This document shows positions 10,147-23,019 of a DNA stretch of 64,000 nucleotides, one piece after another. This DNA is from Notospermus geniculatus (taxonomy: Eukaryota > Nemertea > Pilidiophora > Heteronemertea > Lineidae), in contig NMRB01000189.1 of NCBI GenBank assembly GCA_002633025.1, positions 472,251 to 536,250 on the forward strand, in the 5' to 3' direction. Every line of letters begins with the position of its first letter. The stretch's first letter is position 1. Made by a program: the position numbers and the translations under genes. The notes beneath the pieces are model-generated. The model worked only from the letters and a program-made list of their open reading frames with translations, was not told the DNA's origin and ran no database searches.

Positions 10147-10376
10147 GCCCTGTACCTATACTCTGTACTTTTTCTTTGAAGAATAAATTACAATTACAAT
10201 TAAACTGCTCAGCTTGAAGAACACACCTCAATGGCACAAAAGGAGGCTGTCAGTATCCCATGAGAGATCAACAGAAACTAAAATCATGAATAGAACCAAA
10301 GAAACGAGCAAATCCAAAATGTGATATTCATATCTATATATTACACTATATACACGGTACAAACGTTTTCGGCAGC

Positions 10377-13320
10377 AACAAAACAAAAAAGGTAAATAAA
10401 TGGTGCGCAACGGTCCCCTGGCAGTGTCATGGCTATTTCTCTTAAAGCGAATCAAAAGCGAAAAAAATTGGTTTAGAAATAGAATTTGAAAGGGGACTAA
10501 TTTTCGGGAAAAATGTAAACAAACTTCTCCAGAATGTCATCAAAAGAAATTTCGTGCATTCTGATTGGCTGAATTGTCTGTTTACAAACACCATCCAAAT
10601 GTAAACAAAATCCGCTTTCGATTCGCTTTAAGGCTGGTTTCAAATAACGGTTTCCAAACTGCCTACTGATTGGTTAGGAAGGACTTTTGCACAGGCCCGC
10701 CACGGTTTATATGTTTATTAAATCTCCGTGTGGTGTATTACTTGTCAAGCTAAGAGGAGGGAATGAGGGACTTTAAGAAATCTAACGGTAAGCGTTAACT
10801 TTACGACAACGTTATTTTTTGTACCGAAAAGGTAATATTCTATCTATTGAATACGCAGTATGAAAAACAACGTTTTCGTAAAGTTAAGGTTTATGTTAGC
10901 TTTCTAAACTCCCTATTATATCGTTGCCTGCACACCACAATTCTGGCGATAAAAGTGAACGTTTCTCAGAAATCCAGGCGGAGATATGTGTCTGTTGACC
11001 CAAACATTTGATCAGCATATAAGTTTAATGCGGTCGTTGTTTGCGTTACTGAAACGTAGGTGTCGGCAACTGGTCGATGATCTGGAAACGCAGCAGATGC
11101 TTCATATTTTTTGACGTCTGTGGATAACCTCCCATTCTGTTCAGTCGAGGATTCACGACAACTACGCAGTCTGAATTTAATTTACAACTGCACATATCAT
11201 ATTATATTCGTATTGAGTGGCCATCACAGAAAATGACATGCTTATGTAATATTTTAAAATATGACTCTCGTATTTTGGACTTTTTTTCTAAAGGTTATTC
11301 GGCGTCTTTATTAAACTTTCATCTCCATAGATCGAGAATAAATAGCCTTAAAATAGCAACATATTCCAATTTTTTTGCCAAACAAGCAATGGCGGTCAAC
11401 GAAATTGCATTGAACTTTCGTCATTGCATTTTTGGTAAGACGTTTTAAATATTGTGCTGTTTTAGTTGTATTTAACCTATAGAGTTTAATTTTTAGACTG
11501 AATCAAAAAGGTGACATTCATAATCGTACCTCTCCAAAGAAAACTGAAAAGAGAATTAAAGCACCCGGTGTAGTAGTAAAACGTTTCCCTTTTAAAAAGT
11601 GTCCACTTCTATTGTTGAATGACGGAATAAGCGGCATGCGTATAGAAACCAATTGTCAGAGATTAGAATGTAACAATAGGATCTTTTGTTCCCCGGACAG
11701 TTTTTTCCTAGGACATTCTTTCCCTTAACACCTGGACTCTCCCTCCTCTATCTTGGCTTCCTCCTGCTCACTTTGTGACCGTTTTTCTCCGACTTCATCG
11801 ATTTATTTCAGAATTTTTGACACCATCGAGGCACTTGGACATGTTGCATGATGGCGTGTTTTGATTGATGAATTTGGTTTCCCGGCAGAATGTATCTCCC
11901 AGCTCGTCCTGATAACCGTGACCGGTGGAAACGTTTTTCAGTGAGGCCCGTGTGCAAGTGTGTCATTACAATAAACTGACGGAATAAGCCGCGACTTGAC
12001 AATGGAGCCGAATCGGTAGATATGTCGTCCTGGATAACCCTGAAGTTTACCCAGGACCAACCTGGGTAACCCTAAAAGTTACCCAGGACGATCCTGGGTA
12101 AACTTTAGGGCACTAAAATTTACCCAGTTTGAAATTCGCGCACTTTTTCACCTGCGGTCGAGGATCTTGAAAACGGCACTTCAGTCATATGTTAGTGCAC
12201 AAAATCCATCAAATCGGCAAAACATGGCAGCTGATAACGTCACTCGTGTTCCTGCGGCGGATTTGCAGATTTATTTGAATTCGATCGCATCTTATAGGGA
12301 CGGTCAGTTCATATCTAAATGTCCAGAAAATCAAAAAGAAAATGGTTAAGGTGGCGGTGGAGATAGTAAACGCATCCAATTGAGGCCCGTTTTGAAATTT
12401 AATTGCACGAATGTGTTACGACCGTAGTTTACTTTGCCAACGAAATTTGTGAGTTTGTGTGTTGTTTCAGATCTCCGAATTGAAAAACTGCACAATAATT
12501 AACTGATTATGTAACATTATTCATGAACAATGCAAGTCCCAGATGAAGTTTTTCAGGGGCGATAACGGGTACAGCCGGCTCCAAATGACCGGATTTTAGG
12601 TAGTGATGGATGCAGCATGGCGAGGTCTATGGTCGTTCATGGCCCGATTTTTCAAAATGGAAATAACTAATTAGCAATTGCTTAATTAGTGGCCTGAAAA
12701 AGGTCAAAACAGAAAATTGAATAATTTTTGCTGTTTTCCTCTGAAATTCAAAAATCGGGGCTGGAACGGCCTTAGAAGAAGTTTTTTCCAGATCATATTC
12801 GAAATCAAATTGACCATCGATCCACGCACAAAAAAGAAATCGCTCGTGAAAATTTGTGAGAAAGTCCGCAACTTTCCCCGCGAGCCCTTTGTTATGGTAA
12901 TGAAGAACGCGTGTGGAGTTGGTCACGTTCGGATAAAGCCTGTTAAAAAATCATCGACGACAGAGCTATTGTCAGGGAACGGCGTGGCCTAATGGAAAGG
13001 CGTCGAAAGAGGTATTGCGCAATACCATCCAGGGCCTAACATGCCTAAGAACTATACTTGCCAAATATTGAAACAGGCTATGATTGTGACCGACTGCGGT
13101 TGAGGCTATGAATAAATTCATTCAAATCATTTCCATATTCAGCGGGAAAATACGGCTGAATCGGTTAATGTCGTCCTGGGTACGCCTCATTATTACCCTG
13201 GGTATTCTGGGTAATCCTTTTTGTTACCCAGGACGATCCTGGGTATAAATAAGGTACCTTAACATTACCCAGTTTGAAATCCGCACCATTTTCCGTCTGC
13301 ATTTTAAAACTGGGTAATGT
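10377..13320. repeat. Duplicated 2.9-kb segment, copy 2 (uninterrupted)
   Basis: Nearly identical to 2601-3701 joined to 5822-7625, in the same orientation. It contains the left part of element A (from about 12010), the left part of the TTAA element, and a collapsed element B in which the left arm runs almost directly into the inner end of the right arm (13290-13320). Beyond that the homology stops. It shows the state before the 2.1-kb insertion at 3702. Confidence 0.85.
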
Positions 13321-13334
13321 TAACCCTATTAAAA

Positions 13335-13575
13335 ATAATATGCGATACCATAGGATATACCATAGAGAATACCATAGACAATTACCATAGATTTTCTATG
13401 GTGCTTGTCTATGGTGTTTTGTAACAGTCTATGGTACTTTTCCCTATGGTACCAATATGATACCATAAGAACTTTATGGTTCATCAATTTCTATGGTAAT
13501 CTTTTTATAGTATAATAATGTTGTGTTATTCTATGGTTTATACCCTTTCTATGGTGTTCTGCTGTATGGTATTGC
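13335..13575. repeat. CTATGGT / ACCATAG motif cluster
   Basis: In about 240 bases I count four exact ACCATAG copies (first 75 bases) and seven exact CTATGGT copies after them, plus near-matches such as TTTATGG and TGTATGGT. The strand switch near 13385 makes a multi-hairpin foldback. Spacing is irregular, so it is not a simple tandem array. Confidence 0.75.
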
Positions 13576-13691
13576 ACCGTAAAACCACAGAGGGTACCAT
13601 GTAAAATGCTTGAAAAGAGTAAAGTTTGTCAAGACTCAGATTTTGACTTGGGAAGAGACTTCTCCGAAAGTGTATGTTTTCTGTTTTGTCA

Positions 13692-13727
13692 GGTATTTGG
13701 TATTTGGTATTTGGTATTTGGTATTTA
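13692..13727. repeat. (GGTATTT)n microsatellite
   Basis: About five 7-base units in tandem. It lies in a gene-free stretch; nothing else was recognised between 13576 and 14239. Confidence 0.85.
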
Positions 13728-14239
13728 TCACTGTTTCCAAATAACTGGCATAACATAAGATGGCGGTGTTCGAATGCTGCATCTGAGACGTCCGATCGAT
13801 CAATGGGCCTACACGTGTACGCGTCATCACATCGTCGTGTACAACATGAACAGGCACGGCGTCGTGCCATGCATAGATCATGTTTCCACGCTTGACGTGA
13901 CTGCCTTCAAATCGACCTAGGCCTATCTGAATGCTCCAAGTTATTAATTTGGCAAGAAGGTTGTTGCTACACGTAAAGGAATACGTTCGAGAATGGTCTA
14001 TTACTTGATGAATGGTTGGTAATGGTGTTGCAGCTCGTCAAACTTCTCAAGTGAGGAAAAAGACTGTGGCCACTTTTTGGCTCACTACCTGGACTTGTAT
14101 CCGAGGTCAACAGAGTATCAGTCTGGTTGCCACTAACTATAGAATTATGATTATAATTAGAATTATTTTATTGATCAAAAGGCCTTCAAGAGGCAAGTAC
14201 AAATCATAAAATTTACAATGATGATTCTGATTGGTTGTT

Positions 14240-15007
14240 TTGTTATACAAAATACATAAATGAGTGAAAGGGCATGGGCTGTTAAGGAGATGACATGCAT
14301 GTTGTGCAAAACTCGGAAATGGCTGAACCAATCGCAACCAAAATCACAGGGTGGTTCTCTTTTGTTGCGCGATTGAAAACTGTACTGCAATAATTAATCT
14401 TGACTGACCCTGACCTATAGATTTAAAACAATGCATATTTTTAAATGCCCAGAAATATAAGAAATAAACATGATTTGAAGCTGTAACTTCGCACAAACTT
14501 CAGGGGAGTACCGTAGATAAGTCCCACTGAGAGATCTTCAATTTACTGTCATTATAATGGGAGAAACAAGGACAACAAAATCACATAATTAAGGGGTGTA
14601 TTCAACAGGTAGAATATCCAAAACATGCCTTCCTTGGAAACATGGTGAAACTGACTTCAATCTATATTTCGTCATGTTCAACAAAACACTTCACTGAGGC
14701 TGTTCTCCTTTTTCAGTATACCCACAAATCTCAAGTTTTCTTTGTTTCATTTCCTACGTATCTAGCGGAAATGCATTAAAAATATTAGACTCCTTTCAAT
14801 TGATTTTCTGGACTTAATGTTCATGTGAAGTTAGAGCTTCAAATGATGATTATTTCTTATATTTCTGGGCATTTAAAAATATGCATTGTTTTAAATCTAT
14901 AGGTCAGGGTCAGTCAAGATTAATTATTGCGGTACAGTTTTCAATCACTCAACAAAAGTAAACCACCCTGTCATTTTGGTTGCGATTGGTTCAGCCATTT
15001 CCGAGTT
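14240..15007. repeat. Older inverted-repeat element, left part (interrupted)
   Basis: The arm at about 14250-14467 is the reverse complement of 14851-15007 continued at 21315-21385. The right arm was split by a 6.3-kb transposon. The loop (14470-14850) is non-coding. Without the insertion the element would be roughly 0.8 kb. Confidence 0.8.
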
Positions 15008-15943
15008 CACTGGGCGAAAAAAGCCCTGTCCGGATCAGTGTGACACCCCAATCCGCGCCCGTGTCTACACCCCAATACGCATCTGAGTGATACCTCTACC
15101 CTGATCCGGGTGGGTAGGTCTTTCCGCACCGTGTTGGCCTGCTGCCCTGTGTATAACGCCTCGTCTTGCCAATTGGTCAATTATCCCGTCTTGGGTGAGG
15201 CCTAAACTGGATTATGACACCTGAGACAATGGTATGTTTGCAAAGTCTCGAATAAGTGAATATGGCTAAAGCTCACAGAGAGTGTAAATATTCCTTCTAC
15301 CATTCAACCTCTAGATTGACTATGAAGTGTGTGTATACATGTAGATATAAATGCCTTCATGGGTGAATTTAAAATAACCACACTGAGCAGATAAGGACAT
15401 TAAAATACATGCATCTTACGCATACCTGTCTGCACATTACAAGACACTCCATCACTCTTAACTTCAGCATTTCATCTTCGGACCCTCTTTTACTTATTCA
15501 GACAAATTTCAAATCAAGTCAAATGATGATATTCATGACAGCTACATGGAGCAAATGCTTTCACTTCAGGTTTTCCAGTACATTTACATTTGACCTCGCT
15601 GTACAAATCTTAAGCAAAAGCATTTGCTAACTTTTATGAATACAAGCCACAGTTTTCTCACAATGGTTTTCATTAATTACTCTTATTAAACATGCTTCTG
15701 TACACTAACGTTTAGGTTAGTATCATCATAGGTGATAATATACAATCGTGACAATTTGAGTTATTAGATGCGCCACTCAATGTCAACTCACGACAGCCTA
15801 TTTCAGGTCACTGTCCCGCTTCGATCTTGCACTTAGCACACCTTATCTGTTGGATTTTGCACAAATTACACAAATCAAGCCCCTATTAAGCTGACTTACA
15901 GGATTAAGTAAAGCATTTCATTATGTGCGTCATGATTGCGAAT

Positions 15944-16207
15944 TTAGATGTCTCTCACTTTGAAGTTCTGCAGTTTCCCAACAGCGCCAATGCCCATTGT
16001 TTGACATACCAGATGCCAATCTTTATACGAGGGTAGACTTTCTTGGTCCTGAACGAGGACGACAAATGAGATTTGGGTGAGGTGAGAGATACTGCCATCC
16101 GAACGTTGTGAACGTGCTTTAAATTTCACTTTGGTCGCAATGTAGTCTAGATTGTGAACCGGCAGCCCTACAAATCTGCCGTAGGTATGGTATAGACGCC
16201 ACGCCAC
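15944..16207 (-). CDS. Unrecognised ORF inside the CACTA element
   Basis: An 87-codon frame with a non-repetitive, protein-like composition (AWRLYHTYGRFVGLPVHNL near its start), and no matching neighbour frame. It could be an exon of a degraded element protein or chance. I do not recognise it; there is no clear start context or splice site. Confidence 0.2.
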   Translation of the reverse strand: MAWRLYHTYGRFVGLPVHNLDYIATKVKFKARSQRSDGSISHLTQISFVVLVQDQESLPSYKDWHLVCQTMGIGAVGKLQNFKVRDI

Positions 16208-16664
16208 ATCATCAGACGTCGTTAAATATCATACTAGAAAATAAAAGGAGTATTATCTCTTCTCAAAGAAAGAAAGAATGGCAACTTCTCCTATCACACC
16301 AGTCTTAAGAAAATCTACTGATTCTTGTTAGAAATCTGAGGAATGCTTTGTAAAGTGCTCCATGCATCTCAATTTTTGATATCTGATGTGGTAAAGAACT
16401 ATCTACTCCTGAATGGACTCCAAAGTTTTTAGTATGCTGAAGGATAATTCATTCACCCCAGCCGAGAGTTATTATTAAGAATAATTAATAACCGCTAAAT
16501 GACACCATGATGATTCTATTCATACAATTCTGTGTTACTCCGATATTTGTTTTGGACTTGGTCTTTGTATTTAGTTGTACCGTGGATTTTTGAGAACGTA
16601 GAGGTTCACACCTTAGGTGTATCCTATACTTCTGTGTACATGTACACCAGCAATACCCAGCAGC

Positions 16665-16860
16665 AGCATACACTAAGAGGCATGTCATGTTTTCCGTTTG
16701 GAGCGAGTGTCAGTAAAATTCTCCCAAGCATACACTAAGGGGCAGGCCATGTTTTCAGCTTGGAGTAATAGTGTCAGAAAAATTCCTCCAAGCATACACG
16801 AAGAGGCATGTCATGTTTTCAGCTTGGAGTAATATGGTCAGATTAAAATTTCTCCAATCA
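16665..16860. repeat. ~64-bp tandem repeat, three units
   Basis: Units built on GCATACAC(T/G)AAG followed by CATGTTTTC and GCTTGGAGTAAT start near 16667, 16729 and 16792. They diverge by several bases each. Apart from this and the tRNA-like pieces, the interior of the CACTA element (15220-21096) shows no recognised feature; poly-C at 18058-18070 and poly-G at 19538-19550 are low-complexity. Confidence 0.75.
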
Positions 16861-19235
16861 TAGCTGCATTTCGGTGAAACAAATAATGATGATGCTCTCA
16901 TATCACGTACACTAGTACCTCGCGGCCACTGATATCTGTGATACATCGACCAAGTTTATTCTTTGGCCTGCGCCTTCAGTGTGGCGGCTTCCTTTGATGC
17001 TTTTATCAGTTTACAGTTAGGCCTTGGGGATTGAATAGTTTGGCATATTCCTCCCTCTGTTTCCTAATCAACTTTCTTCAACACATCTTTGCATTGCCAA
17101 TATGGGTTCGTTCGGCCCATTCAGCTGCCTTGACTAAACGCAAAACACGCAGCCCTAATTCAAAGAGGAGGCTTACAAACAGCATGAGAATGGTGGTTGT
17201 GTTGCCTTCAATCAGTGGCGCCAAAGCTTCCTTCGGGCCAAAATTCCCTTAATTGGAACAAAGGGCTAATTATCCAAATACCTGGTATTAAAACATGTTT
17301 ATAAATCCGCCCGAAAAGGGATTACAAAAACAGTACATTTTGGTATACCCCACTTGAAGAGATCATGTTTATGTAGCCTGCCAAATTAGTTTGTTCGATT
17401 CAGCTTGGCCACGTTAAGTTGAACTAATACATACATTGGGGAGTGTGATTGAACATGTTGAAGAGAGGAAAAGAAGTTTTTGACGACCAAAAATTTTTCA
17501 CAGGTTGTTAAAGTTATTTTGCCGTAAATAAGCTTACTGCATTGGCTAATTTCATTGAAACGTCGATGTCAATGAAAATGGACATGTGCAGGTTTTCTGG
17601 GAATGGGCCTTCAATGTACAAATGTAGCACGCTCTATGTACCATTTGCACTACACACTGGCATCCCTGGTCATTTCGATGGAAACATTGGAGTTTTGTCG
17701 GGAATGGCATTGAACGATGTAGGCATATTGCCAGAAAATCGGGGTGTCAGCCCCACATAGGCCTATAATAGCTGGGCCCGCATTGGTCTTTTTATAACTC
17801 TTGTTCCCCCGGTAACACATAGCAAGCTGGCTTGACTACAGACCATGTTTGCCCCAAACTATTAGCCCCCAACCCCAAAGTTCAAACCAAAGCAAACACT
17901 GGAATGCAGGCATGGCGGATTCCCCTCGGCTTGATCCTCGCCTTCAACATAATGGGCGTTTCGCCGTTTCACTGAGTGCCATCTACAAATGTAGGGTACC
18001 AAAGTGCAGAGAGCATTTTTGTCCGTCTGTTTGCAATGTGAAATAAACCCCCTCCGCCCCCCCCCCCTCCCACAGATCGACAAACGGTGTTTTTTTGGCG
18101 GATGGGGCAGTCGAAATCGCCGTGAGAGTGTTCCAGTTTTTGAGTGTTTGTCCTTAATCTTCGGCAGATTTATTCGAATCCGCAACGGATGTGAGGAACG
18201 AGAGCCCCATCTTGACAGATTCTTTCCCTCTAAAGTCATGGCCTTGCTGATTTAGCGAGGGGCCATCCGTCCATCGTTTTATCACCTCCACAGGCTTATA
18301 CAAAGTCGTCTTTTAGCGACCACTTCCCCCGAGACAACTCTGTGAAAAAATGTTGATTTTTGTCCATGATCTCAGTATCAAATTTAAGGTAAATGGCATT
18401 AATTGAAATGGCGAGGCATGACAAGTGACCTGGAGTTGTTTGAAGTTGTATCTCAGGAAGGGTCAATACTGTATGAATACCATTAATACAACTATAAATG
18501 CTACACATCAGTTTCTCAGGCCTATAACAAGAATATATATTATTGCTATCATAAGTAATCTATAGCGGATAATTAACTTTAAATCTGGACAGGAAGGGAA
18601 CCCCCTTCATAATAGGATTAATGCTGGGCAGCCAGGTCTGACTGCGTGTTTCTCTCTCTGCAGAGAAGTGCCATTTTCTCTATGTAAGTGTATTTTTAAA
18701 CAGAATTGGCCTAACCGGTCATTTATCTGCCAAACCAATGTGTTGACACCCCGGGGTTGACACAGTCATCTCGTTCGCCCGGAGTAGAAAAGTTAAATAC
18801 CATTTATACATATGTAATGAGAACTACATGGAAAGAGTTTTATTACTGAATCAACAAACTGAAGCTGTAGTGAATTGAAGGACGGCAAGGTCCAAGGGCA
18901 CTAGAACAATCATTTGAAAGGCTGGTGTTAACGGCAGGTAATCACTTCGACAAACACAGTAACAGCTTTGACTTTTTATTTTATGAATGTTGACTGAGAG
19001 ATATCCAAAGAAAGAACAGGCACATATTATAGAATCGACACACAAAATGATACAGAAAGTCAACTTCCAGAAACGCGCGAATCTTCGACCCCAACGGGTC
19101 TTTTTCAAGCTGAACACGTCTTTAGCAGAAATTTCTGAAGAGACAAAGAGATTGTTTGGGGTCTCGTTCAATATATAGTATGAGGTGCAAAATAATAATA
19201 ACTGGCTTATTAGGCCTAAAGGTGAAAGACATGCT

Positions 19236-19303
19236 TCCTACCGGACTCGAACCCACGGAGCCTCGCATTAGGCATGAATTGCCTTAACCAGCAGGCCAAA
19301 TTC
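19236..19303 (-). other. tRNA-like sequence / SINE head with Pol III boxes
   Basis: On the minus strand TGGTTAAGGC (A-box-like) is followed about 35 bases later by GGTTCGAGTCC, a perfect B box. The acceptor and T stems do not pair well, so this is not a functional tRNA; a tRNA-derived SINE or pseudogene is more likely. Confidence 0.35.
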
Positions 19304-20407
19304 CACGTTCAAAAAAGATGGTTCAGTGACCGATGTTAAGATTTCGAAGTTCGATGCATTTTGGGGGGCCACCCGGTACATGTACGTGAGAGGTCATTTC
19401 AAACTTTGCAAATTCGTCTCCAATATCCTGTGTTGAAACTTTGCTCCTCAGTACATTGCCAAAATACCAGGACAAAAATTCCCATTCAAAAAGCCTCGAA
19501 AGAAAACAATTTACCTCCTCAATGAACAAGCCTCATGGGGGGGGGGGGGGCAGAGTCCACGGCTTGTTGTTAAAATCGGAAAAGTTTTATCCACAGATGT
19601 TAAGTGATCAGAATGCTGTTGGTAGTATGACTGCTTCAGATAGTGGTAACTTTACAGGGAGTAGGTTCCTCTCTTTCATACCCATGTCTGGTACTCAAAA
19701 GTTGTTCACAAGACATGATCAATTCACACCTGAGATGCGTTCAGCCCGTTCAATATGCATCAGTCCAAACCGTAAATTTGGTAGGAGTAGGCCTAAGCTT
19801 GGTTGAATTACATGTACATGTACTCAACAAGTATAATTCCTCCAAGGATAACTGCTCGAGGTCGTCAGTGACTCAGTTCTTTCATGCGACATGTAATTGC
19901 AGCAGTTTGGCGGAACAAACTATCAGCTTGGATTGCAGCCCTCTATGTAGTTTGGTTAGGTCCCGATCTGTGTAGGCCTACAGAATTAATGAACTCTAAT
20001 CCACATTTCTTATCCTGGCAAATTGTCTCATTTAAAAGTGTTTCTTTGCAACTAGATCCTATATTTCTTTGCCTGCTAAGTAAGTCGGGAGCTCAGATTG
20101 TTTTTCCTGTTGGCAATAGGCCTACATACACTTCTTGGAATAAGTTCCAGCTCAGCAAGTTTTCTCTATTCTTGTTGCCTAATCAAGGACAAGTTAATTT
20201 GCTAGTTCTGGAACTTTTTCTGAAAGGTGCATAGGGGCCTACCAGTAACTCCGACGAAGTCCCTTTTACCAATATTTATTTCATATCGTCTTAGATGGAT
20301 GCTTTACCAAGCCAGTGCCCAAATACTATTTCATTACATTAATTATTTCAAGAACTTCCAATATTTTTGTGAGAAAAGGAAAAGCGAAAAAAAACAACAA
20401 CTTGGCC

Positions 20408-20478
20408 TCCAGGGGAATTGACCCCCCGACCACGTGGTTAAAGTTGTCTCATCCTTTGCACTAAGCTAACCGAATACA
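20408..20478 (-). other. tRNA-like sequence / SINE head, second copy type
   Basis: On the minus strand TTAGCTTAGTGC resembles an A box, and GGGGGGTCAATTCCCC forms a paired T-arm with one change from the B-box consensus. The acceptor stem is not complementary. A tRNA-derived relic is the best reading. Confidence 0.35.
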
Positions 20479-21314
20479 AAACCATGGAATTGACTTGGTT
20501 CAGGACAAGGAGGGCAGCAGCTCGACGTACATGTATTACCCAAATTTAGCAAGCCAGGCTCGATGAATAGCCACCTTCTTAAATTTGAGTGATTATTTTG
20601 CCAATTTTACACCGTCTGCAAGTCAAAGAGCTAGAAATCATGCTCATATGTCCTTTTAAACGATACAAGTATAATATTCTATACAGGTATAGGTCAACAA
20701 GGCAACGTTTATGGCTCAGCCATTTGTGTAGCTGGCCAGAAAATTCCACTTTTGCGATAAAGTAGAACGTTCTCACTACTGCATTGAGAGATATCAAAAG
20801 AATCTCGTGCTGAACTGGCTGCGTCATCCAATTTGAATTAGACTTTCAATATCTTGTTATTGGCCTACAGTAAGCCTTTAGGAAGTTGTCATGATAAGCA
20901 GTGCATTTAACATACACTAAATACATCTACATTGCTTTAATTTAAGAATCTTTATAGCATTCGGAGGAGATGGGTACATAATTCAGAAACGGCACTTGTA
21001 CACATACAAGTACATGTAACACACTCGGTAAATGTAGGTGTCATAATCCATGTTTAATTAGGTTTCACTGATTTAAGACTGCGCAAATATGCCATTGTGA
21101 GCTGTCATAATCCAGATTAGGCCTCGTCCAAGACGGGATAATTGACCAATTGGCAAGACGAGGCGTTACACACAGGGCAGCTTACCAACACGCTGCGGAA
21201 AGACCTACCTACCCGGATCAGGGTAGAGGTATCACTCAGATGCGTATTGGGGTGTAGACACGAGTGCGGATTGGGGTGTCACACTGATCCGGACAGGACT
21301 TTTTTCGCCCAGTG

Positions 21315-21385
21315 GTTTTGCACAACTTGCATGTCATCTCCTTAACAGCCCATGCCCTTTATGAATACATACATAAATGGAGATA
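21315..21385. repeat. Older inverted-repeat element, right remainder
   Basis: This continues the right arm that ends at 15007 and pairs with about 14250-14313. The GTT at 21315-21317 is the target duplication of the CACTA element. Confidence 0.75.
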
Positions 21386-21399
21386 ACAAGGTATTAACT

Positions 21400-23019
21400 A
21401 TACAATACATGAAGACATAGACATCTGGGATGTAAAGTGATCTGAAATGTGGGGCACATGCCTCTAATCCCTTGACTCCTTTCTGGGAGGATTATGGAGA
21501 TGTATTCGGCAAAAATTCTATTTATCACAGGATCCTCATTTGAGAACAGCCAAATAAATTTACTGTGACTATCCAGACTAGAACAATTTTTGCATGACGA
21601 TTCTACCTCCTTGTAGAGTTTTTCCCTCTCGCCTGAATACCTGGGACAGGTACATATAAAGTTCGTCTTCTACTTCTCCAGAAGAACAATAAACACAAAG
21701 TCTTTCTTCTGGCTCTAAACCTTTGTACCTGCCTCCCTCTATTGCTAGATTGTGGTTACTAAATCTTAATTTCGTCATGTTTTTCCTGTGATTACTGTTT
21801 TTCACATCAATTAAATAGTTCTCGAGAAAATAACAGTTCTTAAACAACCTATACGTTCTCAACTTGTTGCGACCTTTGTTCGACCCATTCCTTTTACCAC
21901 TGGAGTCGTCAAATATTTCTCTTTCCCATTTAGCTTCATGAGCTTCTTTCATCATCTTAGACAAGATATCAGCCATATTTCCCTTAGTGGTTGATTTAGG
22001 GTTCTTGAGAAACTTTTCACCCTCTTCTGATTCAGAAAGTATAAACTTAACGGTTGAGAACCATGAGACCAGCTTCATGCATCCGTTTACTTTCTGATAG
22101 AGCATTTCTGACCAGATTCTTTTCACCCAATAGTTCTAATCTGTGCCAGTATGATATCACATTTTTTACAATACCTGTGTACATTGGGTATCTACCGAGT
22201 TCACCAAGAACAGCATTGTTCGAAGCCATCCTATTCACCTGAAGGATGTATTTACAGAACTTGATATTCAATTTATCGACATGATTACCATCAAATGCTT
22301 TTGCTATCTTGGAATCACATGGGGACTGTAGTTTCTTAAGTAAGGGATTTACAGTGCCCCATACCTCTGACCCGTAACATAAAATTGGAATAATTGTATG
22401 ATCAAAAATATGTAGGAGTGTCTTTATAGTGGGATAAACTGATCCGAACGAGCGGCATACCTTATAAAAAGCCTTAAGGCCCCTTTGGAACAGATCCTCT
22501 TTGGCAAGAGTAAAACTTCCACAAGTTTGGAACAAAATACCAAGGTATTTGTACACTGTCTACAACTTCCAGCTCCACATTGTCAAATAAAAATTTGTTG
22601 TCTTTGTATCGCTTTCCACTCTTGTTGAACACCATTACTTTTGTCTTCGCGACATTGATATTTAGGCCCCACTCTTTACAGAATTTGTACAAACAATCTA
22701 ATGAGTGCTGAAGGCCTTCTTTCGACTCAGATAAGAGAATCAGATCATCAGCATACATAAGACAAAACAAAATCATCTCATTGAGCCTCACAGGTAGAGA
22801 AGCGTCATCAAAATATGAAAATAAGTCATTGATAAATATCTTAAACAAATTTGGACTTAAAACGTCCCCCTGACGAACACCTCTTTCTGACAGAAAGAAA
22901 TTGGATAACCTGTCTCCAGACTTGACACACAGATTTGTTTTGTCATACAGGGCAGCAATGTTGCTTAGAAGATTACCTTCTATTCCGATCTGTTTTAATT
23001 TCAGTAATAAAGCTGGGTG
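21400..23019 (-). pseudogene. LINE reverse transcriptase, C-terminal part (split by another LINE)
   Basis: Read on the minus strand in several frames, this encodes the middle and end of a non-LTR retrotransposon ORF2. SERGVRQGDVLSP precedes the palm motif YADDLILL near 22740, and CVYCSSGEVEDELYMYL near 21640-21690 is a C-terminal Cys/His-type motif. Frameshifts and a lack of one continuous frame show decay. It joins in register to the fragment at 24411-24895, from which it was separated by the insertion at 23020-24410. Clade is uncertain (Jockey/I-group-like by general pattern). Confidence 0.8.

Larger units (their letters stand above)
15008..21314. mobile_element. 6.3-kb CACTA (EnSpm)-type transposon, 3-bp TSD
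   Basis: The ends are CACTGGGCG and CGCCCAGTG, flanked by GTT on both sides (15005-15007, 21315-21317). The terminal inverted repeats are about 212-220 bases with only scattered mismatches (to about 15219 and from about 21097). They contain repeated ACACCCCAAT-type motifs, as subterminal repeats of CACTA elements do. CACTG ends with a 3-bp duplication fit the EnSpm/CACTA group. No transposase frame could be recognised in the 5.9-kb interior, so it is probably non-autonomous or decayed. The pre-insertion sequence can be read from the other arm of the host repeat (near 14313). Confidence 0.85.

Noticed and set aside
17862-18255. Frames around the poly-C tract on both strands
   Set aside because: Low-complexity driven, overlapping in antisense, and inside the CACTA element without a recognisable pattern.
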